From NCBI RefSeq assembly GCF_002013895.1, contig NZ_MAFQ01000006.1, positions 62,001 to 126,000 on the forward strand: a DNA stretch of 64,000 nucleotides. Direction: 5' to 3'. A model generated the notes under the pieces. It saw only the letters and a list, made by a program, of their open reading frames with translations, was not told the DNA's origin and did no database searches. Both the position numbers and the translations under genes were made by a program. This document shows positions 43,488 to 52,653 of this stretch, one piece after another; position 1 is the first letter of the stretch; each line of letters begins with the position of its first letter. The DNA comes from Mycobacteroides franklinii (lineage in GTDB: Bacteria > Actinomycetota > Actinomycetes > Mycobacteriales > Mycobacteriaceae).

Positions 43488-43886
43488 TTACTCGCGAGTC
43501 AGTTGCCCGTTTACGCGGGTACCAGATTCGTAAAGTGCCGCGCCCGCGGCCAGCTCCAGCGCCGCGAAAAACCCTGTGGGCCAGGGCCGCACCCGTCGTT
43601 CAAGCCCGCCCGACAGCAACCGCGTCAGCCCCATGCCGTAGCTGGCGTACCGGACGGAGGCACGCAGCCCGGCGGATCGCGCGCTGTCGCCCCCTGCCTG
43701 CGCCAGGGCCAGGGCGAAGGCCAACGGGATACCGCCGTACACGGCGCGAATCTCGGTGCGGGACTCACTGGTCGGTGCGGTGCCGCCAAACATCCGCGGC
43801 ACCAGGGCGGGTTTGACGAGGGCGAAGATTCCGATACCTGCATAAAACCCTGCTGCTGCTTTGCGCAATGCTGCGTTGTGGCTCAT
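43488..43886 (-). CDS. Small membrane protein (DUF4345/DUF4267-like)
   Basis: A 132-residue protein with three to four hydrophobic segments: AGFYAGIGIFALVKPALVPRMFG at the start, then YGGIPLAFALALA and a final FAALELAAGAALYE. This is the outline of small DoxX-related DUF4345/DUF4267 proteins. ATG 43886 is chosen because the preceding residues do not resemble the family; the ribosome-binding site is weak either way. Directly upstream of the thiolase gene, with 10 bp between. Confidence 0.65.
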   Translation of the reverse strand: MSHNAALRKAAAGFYAGIGIFALVKPALVPRMFGGTAPTSESRTEIRAVYGGIPLAFALALAQAGGDSARSAGLRASVRYASYGMGLTRLLSGGLERRVRPWPTGFFAALELAAGAALYESGTRVNGQLTRE

Positions 43887-43995
43887 GAAGGCGATGCTGC
43901 CAGCCTGGGGCGGTCCTGACACTGCCAATCAGTGCCAGGACCCCCACGATCCATGCCAATTGCTCAACCGACGTAATGCCGACGACCCTAAGGTC

Positions 43996-45180
43996 CTAAG
44001 TGCCTGCGCCGGGGCTGGCCGAGCCGTCGGAGGTGTAGGACTTGGCGCCCGTGCCCGCCAGCTGCCCTCCCTCGACGATCAGGTACTCATCCCGGATGGG
44101 CCGCCGCTCGAAGAAGTCTTCGAGAATTTCCCGGGTACCGGCCGCATACCGGGCCTGCGCGGACAGCGTGGTGCCGGAAACGTGCGGAGTCATCGCCTCG
44201 TTGGGCATGGTGCGCCACGGGTGATCCGGCGCCGGCGGCTGCGGGTACCAGACATCACCGGCGTAGCCGGCGAGCTGACCACTGCGCAGGGCGTCGACCA
44301 CCGCGTCGCGGACCGTGATCTCGGCACGCGCGGTGTTCACGATGTACGAGCCGCGACGCATGGAATTGATCAGGTTCGCATCGAACAGATGGTAGGTCTG
44401 CGGATGCAGCGGGGCGTGGATGTCGACGATGTCGACAGAGCTGACCAGTGAGTGCACGTCGGGGTGATAGGTCAGGCCCAGCTCCTGCTCCACTTCGGTG
44501 GGCAACCGGCGGGTGTCAAAGTAGTGCAGCCGCACGCCAAATGGCTTGAGCCTGCGCATCACCGCCTGCCCGATGCGACCGGCCGCGATGATGCCGACAT
44601 CGAATCCCTCGAGGTCATAGGCACGCTCGACGCTGTCGGCGATGTTCCAGCCACCGTCGACCACCCACTGATGCGCGGGCAGGTAGTTACGCACCAAGGC
44701 CAGAATCTGCATGACGGCATGCTCGGCGACACTGATGCTGTTGCAATAGGTCACCTCGGCGACGGTGATCCCGGCCTTGATGGCGGCATCCAGGTCGACA
44801 TGGTCCGAGCCGATGCCTGCCGTCAACGCCAGCTTGAGCTTCGGCGCCTTGGCAATTCGCTCCGCACTGAGATACGCGGGCCAGAAAGGCTGGGAGATAA
44901 CGACATCGGTGTCCGGCAGTTCCTTCTCGAACACCGAGTCAGGTCCGTCCTTATCGGAGGTGACCACCAACTCATGGCCCTGCGCCTCCACGTAGCGGCG
45001 CAGTCCGAGCTCACCGGATACGCAGCCCAGCAGCTCTCCGGAGGTGAAGTCGATGGCTGACGGAGTCGGCAGGGTCTGTCCGTCCGGGTAGTCGCCGATA
45101 ACGGGGATCGAGTCCCGGGCGTAGACGGGCGGATAGCCCGTCACCGGGTCGGGGTAGAGCACACACAAGATCTTTGCCAT
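43996..45180 (-). CDS. fdh: NAD-dependent formate dehydrogenase
   Basis: A 394-residue D-2-hydroxyacid dehydrogenase-type protein of the formate dehydrogenase subfamily: LYPDPVTGYPP at the start, LALTAGIGSDHVDLDAA, the NAD-binding GIIAAGRIGQAVMRRLKPFG, VNTARAEI with the substrate-binding Arg, and PHVSGTTLSAQARYAAGT with the catalytic His. It oxidises formate to CO2 with reduction of NAD+. The start at 45180 has GGAG 5 nt upstream. A LysR gene lies upstream on the same strand and may control it. Confidence 0.93.
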   Translation of the reverse strand: MAKILCVLYPDPVTGYPPVYARDSIPVIGDYPDGQTLPTPSAIDFTSGELLGCVSGELGLRRYVEAQGHELVVTSDKDGPDSVFEKELPDTDVVISQPFWPAYLSAERIAKAPKLKLALTAGIGSDHVDLDAAIKAGITVAEVTYCNSISVAEHAVMQILALVRNYLPAHQWVVDGGWNIADSVERAYDLEGFDVGIIAAGRIGQAVMRRLKPFGVRLHYFDTRRLPTEVEQELGLTYHPDVHSLVSSVDIVDIHAPLHPQTYHLFDANLINSMRRGSYIVNTARAEITVRDAVVDALRSGQLAGYAGDVWYPQPPAPDHPWRTMPNEAMTPHVSGTTLSAQARYAAGTREILEDFFERRPIRDEYLIVEGGQLAGTGAKSYTSDGSASPGAGT

Positions 45181-45336
45181 GACCACTCCTCTGCGGCGGT
45201 CGTTCTGGCCGCCAGTTCTGTTGATACAAATGACTTTTCAGCCATCCGATGCGCCTTGTCGACGCATTCTCAGTTTCCGGCGCGAGGTGGTGGCGTGTCC
45301 AAGACCAAGTTCCGACCGCCCGATAGGCGCGGCCGA

Positions 45337-46227
45337 TCAGGGCTGGTCGAGCGGTGCTACCGTCTGTGCCAGCGCACGGGCCAGCAGTGATGCGGGCTCA
45401 CCCGCGGCACGTACCAGGGCCACCGGCGAGCCGAGCGTCGGCGCCTGCAGCTCCACGGTTCGGGTACCGGCAGGCGGCGCCGCGGTGGCGAACCAGGTCC
45501 TCGCGACAATCGCCGCCCAGCGGCCCGTACCGACGAGGGCCAGCAGCGTCGCCACCGAATCGGCCTCCAGACGCGGCGAGACTGTCAGCCCATGCTCGGC
45601 GGCCGCCTCGTCGATGCGGTCGCGGTCACGCATACCCTTGTGCAGCAAGCACATCGGAAGACTCAAGGCCTCCGACCAGTCGATAGGGTCCGGAGCATCA
45701 CGCAACAACCCCTCCCCCGCCACCAGTACATAGCGTTCCCCGTACAGGCGGGTCAGCTCCAGCCCGTCGGTCTGCAACCCGTCGTCGTAGACCACACCCG
45801 CGTCCAGCTCGAACCGGCGGATACGGTCCAGGATCTCCGCGGACCGCAGGCTGGACTCGATCCGCACGCGCACCAACGGGTGCTCGGCGCAAAATGCGTC
45901 GGCCATCAGTGCGACTCGCGTGGCCGCACCGGGCACCACACCGAGCCGCAATTCACCGGTGAGGCCACTGCGCAGCGCGGTCACCTCATGCTCCAATGCG
46001 TCACGATCCGCGAGAATCCTTCTCGCCCAGAGAACCAGCCGGTCCCCCTCCGGAGTCAGGCCCTCAAAGTTCGAGCCGCGCAGTACCAACGGAACACCCA
46101 GCTCGTGTTCGAGCTTGCGGATCGCCTCCGACAGCGCGGGTTGCGAGACGTAGCACGCAGATGCCGCTCGCGCGAAGTGACGTTCCCGCGCGAGCGCCAC
46201 GAAGTACTCAAGCTGTCGGAACTGCAT
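45337..46227 (-). CDS. LysR-family transcriptional regulator (upstream of formate dehydrogenase)
   Basis: A 296-residue protein: N-terminal winged helix (MQFRQLEYFVALARERHFARAA, then SQPALSEAIRKLEHELGVPL) and a two-lobed effector domain (TGELRLGVVPGAATRVALM, LDAGVVYDDG). The start is placed at ATG 46227, where LysR proteins normally begin. It lies 156 bp upstream of the formate dehydrogenase gene on the same strand, which makes it a likely regulator of it. It is divergent from the FUSC gene. Confidence 0.9.
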   Translation of the reverse strand: MQFRQLEYFVALARERHFARAASACYVSQPALSEAIRKLEHELGVPLVLRGSNFEGLTPEGDRLVLWARRILADRDALEHEVTALRSGLTGELRLGVVPGAATRVALMADAFCAEHPLVRVRIESSLRSAEILDRIRRFELDAGVVYDDGLQTDGLELTRLYGERYVLVAGEGLLRDAPDPIDWSEALSLPMCLLHKGMRDRDRIDEAAAEHGLTVSPRLEADSVATLLALVGTGRWAAIVARTWFATAAPPAGTRTVELQAPTLGSPVALVRAAGEPASLLARALAQTVAPLDQP

Positions 46228-46351
46228 AACTCGTTCTACCACTAGCGATCGGCGCCGCCTATCGACTCAGCGGCAATGTCTCTTGGACAGCCACGCCGCC
46301 GGGCCCACACACTGGGACGAATCATCGCCAGCAGAGGTTGGGAGAACACCC

Positions 46352-47458
46352 GTGGACGCATCCGCGAGGACGCGGGCGGGTGCCCGGCCGGACCGACAGG
46401 ACCACTGGCATGCGCTCCGCGTGGCGGCGGGTCTGGCGCTGCCCGGTGCGCTTCTGCTTGCCGTGGGCCGGCCCGAGCTGCTGGTGTACATCGTCTTCGG
46501 CTCATTCACCGGCGTCTATGGCCGCGGTGAATCCCGTTGGCGCCGCACCCGTCACCAGGTCCAGGCGGGCATCCTGCTCTGCGCGGGAGTCGCCCTCGGA
46601 GTGATGCTTTCGTCACTGCACGCTCGTACCTGGATGTTGGTCACCGTTGAGGTGGCATTCGCCACGGCCGGGTCGGTGGTCGCCGATGCGTTGCGCCTGC
46701 GACCCGCCGGACCGTTCTTCTTCCTCTTCGCGATCGGTGCTACCGCCACCGTTCCGGCTGGGCTGGTGACCCCGCAGAGTGCCATCGGGCTGTGCGCGGG
46801 AACGGCATTGCTATCGGTGTTGATTGGTCTCATCGGATCGCCCAGCGAGATGCCGGCCGAACGGCGGAGCCGCCTCCCGCCTGATGCGGGCACACATGCG
46901 TTGCGATACGCGCTCGCGGTATCCGCGGCCGGCGGAGCGGGGCTGCTCCTCGGATTCGATCATGCCAACTGGGCGATGGCCGCCGCAGCGGTGCCGCTGG
47001 GGGCCATCGACAGCGGACGGCCGTCGGATCGCGATATCGCGCGGGTGCTGGCGCGGGCCGGACATCGGACCGCGGGCACCCTGGCGGGCCTGATACTCAC
47101 CGGAGTTCTTCTGGCACTGGGGCTTCCGTCAGTAGCCATCGGCACACTGGTGATAGCGCTACTGTTCCCCACCGAACTGTTCATGGCCCGTCACTACGCG
47201 CTGGCCGTCGGCTTCTTCACGCCGCTGGTCATGCTGATGACCGAATTGGCCGACCCCACAGACCCGTTCACGCTCATTCTGTACCGCGGCCTTGACACGG
47301 TGATCGGTGTCGCCGCCGGAGTGGCCGCCGCCGCGCTGGTGGGCAGGCGGGGCACCACGAGCCCTATCGTGCCAACCTGGAGCCCGCGGAACCGGCCGCT
47401 ACGTGCCAGATGTGCTCGGAATCAGGACAGTACCGCGGGTGCGAGCCGCTCAAAATGA
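46352..47458 (+). CDS. FUSC-family membrane protein (putative efflux)
   Basis: A 368-residue protein with about ten membrane segments in two bundles (roughly 20-160 and 185-345), separated by an Arg/Pro-rich loop. GSFTGVYGRGESRWRRTRHQV and DANWAMAAAAVPLG-like segments fit the FUSC/aromatic acid exporter family. GTG 46352, after GGGAG, is preferred over an upstream in-frame ATG. The last 37 bp overlap the convergent oxidoreductase gene. Substrate is unknown. Confidence 0.8.
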   Translation: MDASARTRAGARPDRQDHWHALRVAAGLALPGALLLAVGRPELLVYIVFGSFTGVYGRGESRWRRTRHQVQAGILLCAGVALGVMLSSLHARTWMLVTVEVAFATAGSVVADALRLRPAGPFFFLFAIGATATVPAGLVTPQSAIGLCAGTALLSVLIGLIGSPSEMPAERRSRLPPDAGTHALRYALAVSAAGGAGLLLGFDHANWAMAAAAVPLGAIDSGRPSDRDIARVLARAGHRTAGTLAGLILTGVLLALGLPSVAIGTLVIALLFPTELFMARHYALAVGFFTPLVMLMTELADPTDPFTLILYRGLDTVIGVAAGVAAAALVGRRGTTSPIVPTWSPRNRPLRARCARNQDSTAGASRSK

Positions 47459-48327
47459 CGAACACCCATGTCCAGCCCGGTATCACCCGGCATCAACACC
47501 ACGTGATCGGCGCCCGCCCGAAGATGCCTGTCCACAAGCGCCGCGACGTCCGCAGGCGATCCATAGCCGACAAGGTCACTAACCAATCGGTCGCCCATGC
47601 CCGAGAGATCTTCATCGGTATATCCCAGACGTTTCAACCCGTCCCGAACACCCGGCAACTCCAGCCTGATCGACACCGTCTTGCGGGCAAGGTTTTTGGT
47701 ATCAGCACCATCCTCAGCTGCGATCACGTCCATCCCCACCACCAGCAGCTTGTCGGGACCCAGTGCCCGCCTCGTCTGTGCAGTGAATTCCGGAGGCCGC
47801 CCCGCAGGCATCGCCCCATCAGCGGCATCACGAGCCAGCGCGATCATCTTTGGGCCATTGGCCGCAATGATCCGGGGATACCTCACGTCGACGGCAGGTA
47901 TCGGATTCGGCTCGTCCATGCGAGCGAGATAGTCCCGCATCACGCCGATCGCACTATCGAACTGGCGCCCAACCAGTTCCGCTTGTGCCGGGTAGCCCGG
48001 GCCAAGGCCGAGCACGAACCGATTAGGGTAGGCCTGCGTGAGCATCGCGGCACCACCGTGCGCGGTCACCGCCGCACGCGCCCAGACATTGGCGATCCCC
48101 GTGGCAATCGTCAGGTGCTCGGTGGCGGCGAGCAGAATGCCTGCCTGCACCAATGCGTCCTTGCCGCCCACAGGTTCGTTGACCCATACCGTGCGATAAC
48201 CGGCGGCTTCCATCCGCACCGCCGCCGCTCGCTGCTCACCTGCGGACGGCATGCTGGTGAACGGCGCGGGCAGGAACGCACCGACAGATCCCAGCGCTCG
48301 GCGCGCCGACCTGATGGCATCACTCAT
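47422..48327 (-). CDS. LLM-class F420-dependent oxidoreductase (MSMEG_4141-like)
   Basis: A 301-residue luciferase-like protein: LGSVGAFLPAPFT, RMEAAGYRTVWVNEPVGGKDALVQAGILLAATE with the TIM-barrel strand order, VLGLGPGYPAQ, and GSPADVAALVDRHLRAGADHVVLMPGD at the end. Such proteins use coenzyme F420, typical of mycobacteria. The frame is open much further upstream, but ATG 48327 overlaps the stop of the epimerase gene (ATGAGTGA) and aligns with the family start. Substrate is unknown. Confidence 0.87.
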   Translation of the reverse strand: MSDAIRSARRALGSVGAFLPAPFTSMPSAGEQRAAAVRMEAAGYRTVWVNEPVGGKDALVQAGILLAATEHLTIATGIANVWARAAVTAHGGAAMLTQAYPNRFVLGLGPGYPAQAELVGRQFDSAIGVMRDYLARMDEPNPIPAVDVRYPRIIAANGPKMIALARDAADGAMPAGRPPEFTAQTRRALGPDKLLVVGMDVIAAEDGADTKNLARKTVSIRLELPGVRDGLKRLGYTDEDLSGMGDRLVSDLVGYGSPADVAALVDRHLRAGADHVVLMPGDTGLDMGVRHFERLAPAVLS

Positions 48328-49201
48328 CGAAGTAATGCCCCTTCTCCAGGTCTGCGATGAGCCCGGGGTGCACCGGATGCCAGTCCAGGCGTTCTTGGGT
48401 GAGCGCGCTTGACGCCGGCAGATCCAAGGCGAAAAACCCACCCAGCCAACCGAAATGGTCAAATGCCTGCTCGACGGGCACAGATTCGACCGGCAGCCCC
48501 AGGTGGCGCCCGATGACTTCGGCAATATCGCGCACCGGGATGCCGCCCTCGGCGACGCCGTGCAACCGCGCACCCGCCGGGGCGTTTTCCAGGGCAAGGC
48601 GGAACAGCTGAGCGGCATCCAGGCGATGCACGGCGGGCCACCTGTTGGACCCGTCGCCGGGATACGCCGAAATACCCTTGGTGCGGGCGACTTCGATGAG
48701 ACGTGGCACGAACCCGTGGTCCCCCTCCCCGTGCACCGAAGGCGCCAGTCGCACGGCCGAGACCCGCACGCCGCGGTCGGCAAGGACCAGCGCCTCCTCG
48801 GATACTCGCGGGGATTCCCGCGCCGCGGCGTCTTCCTCCGTCAGCGGACGGCCCAACCCAAACCCTGCCAGGCCAGAGGTGACGACGAACGGCCGCTCGG
48901 TCCCCGCAAGCACCTCGCCGATCGCTGCGATGGCAGTCCTATCAATGTTGGCCGCCTCGACGTAGTTCTCGAAGTCGTGCACGAAGGCCAGGTGCGCAAC
49001 GCCGTCGGCAGCGGCAGCACCGGCCCGGAGGCTGTCGAGATCGCCGAGGGAACCGCGATGCACCTGCGCTCCGGCAGCAGCGAGTTTGGCGGCCGACGAG
49101 TCGGAGCGGGCCAGACCGGTCACCTGATGGCCGGAATCGATGAGTTCACGAACGACGGCCGAACCGACAAAGCCGCTGGCGCCGGTGACGAATACGCGCA
49201 T
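48320..49201 (-). CDS. NAD(P)-dependent epimerase/dehydratase-type SDR
   Basis: A 293-residue extended SDR with GASGFVGSAVV near the start for NAD(P) binding, VAHLAFVHDFENYVEA, and VVTSGLAGFG; the usual YxxxK is not conserved in standard form, as in several YwnB/Yeer-like proteins. The HRLDAAQLFRLALENAPAG segment is typical. AGGAG precedes ATG 49201. It forms an operon with the F420 oxidoreductase and is divergent from a LysR gene, which may regulate both. Confidence 0.87.
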   Translation of the reverse strand: MRVFVTGASGFVGSAVVRELIDSGHQVTGLARSDSSAAKLAAAGAQVHRGSLGDLDSLRAGAAAADGVAHLAFVHDFENYVEAANIDRTAIAAIGEVLAGTERPFVVTSGLAGFGLGRPLTEEDAAARESPRVSEEALVLADRGVRVSAVRLAPSVHGEGDHGFVPRLIEVARTKGISAYPGDGSNRWPAVHRLDAAQLFRLALENAPAGARLHGVAEGGIPVRDIAEVIGRHLGLPVESVPVEQAFDHFGWLGGFFALDLPASSALTQERLDWHPVHPGLIADLEKGHYFDE

Positions 49202-49365
49202 GATGTACTCCTGAAAATCTCGGTAGTGGATGCTCTCCAAGCCTGCGCACGCCGCAACCTCACGTCCAAGACCGATTACTCATCAAGCAATACCAATCAG
49301 GCATCACTGCATTTCACTGTGGTGATTTTCAGTTTCGGCACTTCCGATAGGCATACCATCTGGGC

Positions 49366-50259
49366 ATGGCAGACACCGCCCCGCTAGACCTGGATCTGCG
49401 TCTGGTCCGGTATTTCACCGCGGTGGCCGAGCACCGGCACTTCGGCCGGGCCGCCACCGAGCTGCGCGTCGCGCAGCCATCGTTGAGCCGGCAGGTCAGC
49501 AGGCTGGAACAACAGCTCGGTGTTCGGCTGCTCGATCGCACCCCACAGGGCACCAAACTGACCGAAGCCGGAGAGGCGTTCCTGCCCAAGGCGAAGGCAC
49601 TGCTTCGATCAGCAGATCAGGCCGCTGCGCATGCACGGGCTGCCGCACAGCCCAGCCACCTCACCGTCGGATATTCGATGGGGCTCATCGTGACACCCGC
49701 CGTGCTGCAGATGCGCCAGAAGCATCCAGATGCCGAAGTCCGTGCGACACATCTGAAATGGGACGAAGCACGGACGGCGCTGCTGGACCATCGAGTCGAC
49801 GCCGTGGTGGCACGGCTACCGTTTCCCACCGACCAGTTGCATGTCACGATCTTGTACGACGAGCCACGGGTCGTACTTCTGCCGTCGGATCATCCTCTGG
49901 CCCAACGCGACTCATTGATCTTGGCCGATATCGCCAACGAACCGATGCCACGGATACGCGACGCCGACCCGTCATGGAGTGCCTACTGGCGCGTGGAGCC
50001 GCGACCCGACGGCAGTCTCGCACCCGATGGACCCGTCATCGACGCCCTGGAGGACAAGTTCGAGGTCATTGCGTCGGGCCAGGCCATTTCCTTGTCGGCG
50101 GGCGTGCACGGCAACACGATTCGCCCCGATATCGTGGCCATCCCACTTGACGGGATAGAGCCGAGTCACGTGGTCTTGGCCACACGTGCTGACGATCGAG
50201 GGCGTCTTGTCGCGGCGTTCCGCAAGATCGCGCAAGCCGTCCTGGCCGGACCGGGCTAG
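49366..50259 (+). CDS. LysR-family transcriptional regulator (divergent from SDR)
   Basis: A 297-residue protein with the LysR winged helix (LDLRLVRYFTAVAEHRHFGRAA, QPSLSRQVSRLEQQLGVRL) and an effector-binding domain. It is divergent from the SDR-F420 oxidoreductase operon with 164 bp between, the usual setting for a LysR protein controlling its neighbour. A loose ATCAC...GTGAT dyad at 49303-49326 could be its site, but is weak. Confidence 0.9.
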   Translation: MADTAPLDLDLRLVRYFTAVAEHRHFGRAATELRVAQPSLSRQVSRLEQQLGVRLLDRTPQGTKLTEAGEAFLPKAKALLRSADQAAAHARAAAQPSHLTVGYSMGLIVTPAVLQMRQKHPDAEVRATHLKWDEARTALLDHRVDAVVARLPFPTDQLHVTILYDEPRVVLLPSDHPLAQRDSLILADIANEPMPRIRDADPSWSAYWRVEPRPDGSLAPDGPVIDALEDKFEVIASGQAISLSAGVHGNTIRPDIVAIPLDGIEPSHVVLATRADDRGRLVAAFRKIAQAVLAGPG

Positions 50260-50597
50260 AGGATCTCGTCGACCGCTTCGGTCGGGCGCGCCATTCGAGT
50301 GCCCTTGGCGGTCACCACAAATGGACGCTGAATCAAACGAGGGTGCGCGACCATTGCCTCGAGTAAGGCGTCATCGGATGCGTCGGCGAGGCTCAAATCC
50401 TTGTACTCGGCCTCACCAGTGCGCACCGCCTCCCGCACCGTTAGGCCCGCGTCCTTGATCAGCTTTTTCAGCTGGACCTTGGTGGGCACGTCATCGAGGT
50501 ATTTCACGACAGTGACGTTGGCACCCGCTTCTTCAAGACGTGTCAACGCCTGACGGGACTTTGTGCATCTGGGGTTGTGGTAAATCGTCGCGTCCAC
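50256..50597 (-). CDS. ArsC/Spx-like arsenate reductase family protein
   Basis: A 113-residue thioredoxin-fold protein with YHNPRCTKSRQAL giving the catalytic Cys, LKKLIKDAGLTVREAVRTGE, and RPFVVTAKGTRMARPTEAV with the conserved Arg. This is the ArsC (glutaredoxin-dependent) family; whether it reduces arsenate or is a housekeeping YffB-like protein cannot be told. It is convergent with the LysR gene, with a 4-bp overlap of ends. Confidence 0.88.
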   Translation of the reverse strand: MDATIYHNPRCTKSRQALTRLEEAGANVTVVKYLDDVPTKVQLKKLIKDAGLTVREAVRTGEAEYKDLSLADASDDALLEAMVAHPRLIQRPFVVTAKGTRMARPTEAVDEIL

Positions 50598-50724
50598 GAG
50601 TTCAACCTACAGGTAGACACCGGCCGCCAGTTCCGGGCGCAGCGCCCGTCTCATAAATCTCTTCTGTCACAAGGGTTTCTGGAGCAACATCACCCAGCTA
50701 GTTGTCGGTGAGTGTCGTTATTAT

Positions 50725-50740
50725 TCGAACATGAGTTCGA
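50725..50740. promoter_or_regulatory. Mycobacterial SOS box (LexA site) over a start codon
   Basis: TCGAAC-ATGA-GTTCGA is a perfect match to the mycobacterial LexA consensus TCGAAC-N4-GTTCGA. The four central bases contain the start codon of the HNH gene, so LexA would cover the start of transcription or translation. Confidence 0.85.
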
Positions 50741-52092
50741 TTGAGGTGTTGGAGGCGGCGGTTGATGCCTTCTGCGCTGATTCGGTCGATGCGCTCACGG
50801 CCGCTGAGGCGTTGACGGTGTTGGCGCGCCTGGAGGTTGTGCAGCGCCGATTGTCTGGCCGCGGTGTGTGTTTGGTTCCCATGGTGACGGGTGAGGCGTC
50901 TCCGGTGGAGCTTGGGGGCACGTTGTTTGCGGATGTGTTGTCGCGGCGGCTGCATATCGGTAAGGGTGCGGCGCGGCGCCGGGTCGCCGATGCGCAGCAG
51001 TTGGCGCCGCGGCGCGCGTTGACCGGTGAGGTGTTGGCGCCTGTACTGCCCCGGACTGCCGAGGCGTTGGGGCGCGGCGATATCGGCGAGGAACACGTGC
51101 GGATCATTCGGCAGTTCTTTGACCGGTTGCCGGTGGTGGTCGATGCCCCGACCCGCGAGGCTGCCGAACAACAACTCGCCGTCATGGCTTCCCAGTTTCG
51201 GCCCGAACAGTTGCGCACCGGCGCCGACCGCATGATGGCTCTGCTGAATCCGGACAGGGAATTCTGCGATGTGGATCGGGCGCGACGCCGCGGGGTGAGC
51301 ATCGGGCAACAAGGCTTTGACGGCATGTCCCCGATTTCGGGTTTGTTGGATCCGGAGACCCGGGCGTATCTGGATGCGGTGTTTACGAAACTGGCCGCAC
51401 CGGGCATGTGCAACCCGGCCGATCAAACACCGCTCGTGGATGGTGAGCCGTCACCGGAAGCTGCCGAACACGACACCCGCACCTCGGCGCAACGCAACCA
51501 CGACGCACTGCGCGCGTGCCTGCGCTCAACATTGGCCTCCGGGAACCTGGGTTCACACCACGGCCTACCGGTCACCGTCATCGTCACCACCACACTCAAA
51601 GAACTGGAATCAGCAGCCGGTATCGCCGTCACCGGTGCCGACACCCGCCTGCCCATGCCGGACTTCATTCGTGCGGCATCGCATGCTCACCACTACCTGT
51701 CGATCTTCGACGACAACGGCCGCCCCCTGTATCTCGGTCGCGCCAAACGGATCGCTTCACCGGATCAGCGGATCGTGTTGCACGCCCGCGATCGTGGCTG
51801 CACCCACCCCGGATGTTCGGTGCCCGGATATCTCTGCGAGGTCCACCACCTCACCGAATGGGCCCAGGGCGGACCCACCGACATCGACAACCTCACCTTC
51901 GCCTGCCGACCACACCACCGCCTCCTAGGCCACGGCTGGACCACCCGAAAACGCAAAGACGGCACCACCGAATGGACACCCCCACCACAACGCGATATCG
52001 GAACTCTAGAGCTCCCGGGTCAGGCTGGGCATGATGACTTCGTTCACGAGCGTCCGGACGGTTTCGGCTGTCGGCGACCTCACTGGCAGTAA
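50731..52092 (+). CDS. 13E12-type DUF222 / HNH endonuclease-like protein
   Basis: A 453-residue protein of the actinobacterial 13E12 repeat family: an N-terminal DUF222 helical region (AEALTVLARLEVVQRRLSG) and a C-terminal HNH site with CTHPGCSVPGYLCEVHHL, then THIDNL-like TDIDNLTFACRPHHRLLGH. The family is multicopy in mycobacteria. The ATG lies in the middle of an SOS box, so DNA damage control is expected. The last 87 bp overlap the convergent TetR gene, and the tail after LELPG does not resemble the usual family end, so the C-terminus may have been replaced. Confidence 0.88.
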   Translation: MSSIEVLEAAVDAFCADSVDALTAAEALTVLARLEVVQRRLSGRGVCLVPMVTGEASPVELGGTLFADVLSRRLHIGKGAARRRVADAQQLAPRRALTGEVLAPVLPRTAEALGRGDIGEEHVRIIRQFFDRLPVVVDAPTREAAEQQLAVMASQFRPEQLRTGADRMMALLNPDREFCDVDRARRRGVSIGQQGFDGMSPISGLLDPETRAYLDAVFTKLAAPGMCNPADQTPLVDGEPSPEAAEHDTRTSAQRNHDALRACLRSTLASGNLGSHHGLPVTVIVTTTLKELESAAGIAVTGADTRLPMPDFIRAASHAHHYLSIFDDNGRPLYLGRAKRIASPDQRIVLHARDRGCTHPGCSVPGYLCEVHHLTEWAQGGPTDIDNLTFACRPHHRLLGHGWTTRKRKDGTTEWTPPPQRDIGTLELPGQAGHDDFVHERPDGFGCRRPHWQ

Positions 52093-52620
52093 CGAGCGGA
52101 ACACGAGGTACCCGGGCAACAGATCCCAGAGTTCCTCGTTGATGGCAGCCGCATCGATCTCTCCTCGCTCGACAGCAGCGGCAAGCACGTCGTCAATCAA
52201 CGACTTGCGCTGATCAACAAACTTTGTCCGAAATGCCTTGGTCAAGGCGGGACTTCGCTCGATCTCGTTCAGCAGACCGCGCATGATGGGCGTATTGCGC
52301 CGCACATCTGCCAGCGCGTTGGTCCCGATTTGCATCAAGTCTTCACGGAGTGAGCCGGTGTTCGGTCGAACCAACTGCGCGCGCATTCCCTCGATGAACG
52401 CCGCCAACACCAGCTCCGCCTTCGATGGCCACCGCCGATAGATCGTGGCCTTACTCGCCTTCGACTCCGCGGCGACTTGGTCGACCGACAGGCGGTCGTA
52501 TCCGTGCTCCTGCAGCAGACGCAAAGTGACCGCCAGCAACTCGGCCTCACGCGGAGTCCACTGAGACGCCCGTTGCCCCTTGCCGCCCTTAGTCAACCCC
52601 GTTGACACTGCACTACTCAT
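52006..52620 (-). CDS. TetR-family regulator of the MmpS/MmpL operon
   Basis: A 204-residue TetR protein with the N-terminal helix-turn-helix LSVDQVAAESKASKATIYRRWPSKAELV. Start is set at ATG 52620; the longer frame runs into the promoter. It is divergent from the MmpS-MmpL genes with 33 bp between starts, which hold a palindrome. The setting is the same as known TetR repressors of MmpS5-MmpL5-type drug exporters in M. abscessus. Confidence 0.9.
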   Translation of the reverse strand: MSSAVSTGLTKGGKGQRASQWTPREAELLAVTLRLLQEHGYDRLSVDQVAAESKASKATIYRRWPSKAELVLAAFIEGMRAQLVRPNTGSLREDLMQIGTNALADVRRNTPIMRGLLNEIERSPALTKAFRTKFVDQRKSLIDDVLAAAVERGEIDAAAINEELWDLLPGYLVFRSLLPVRSPTAETVRTLVNEVIMPSLTREL

Positions 52621-52624
52621 CAGA

Positions 52625-52638
52625 GTACGGTACCGTAC
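52625..52638. promoter_or_regulatory. TetR operator (14-bp palindrome)
   Basis: GTACGGTACCGTAC is a perfect palindrome, extended by a further ACCGT half-site. It lies 5 bp before the tetR start and 16 bp before the mmpS start, so a bound repressor would block both promoters. Confidence 0.75.
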
Positions 52639-52653
52639 CGTTCTGCAGGAGTC

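Noticed and set aside
48328..48783. Upstream extension of the F420-dependent oxidoreductase frame by about 150 codons.
   Set aside because: It runs antiparallel in frame over the epimerase gene on the same strand and does not resemble the family; the ATG at 48327 overlapping the upstream stop is the natural start.
49303..49326. ATCAC...GTGAT dyad as the LysR site upstream of the SDR gene.
   Set aside because: Five-base arms over 24 bp are too weak to call on sequence alone.
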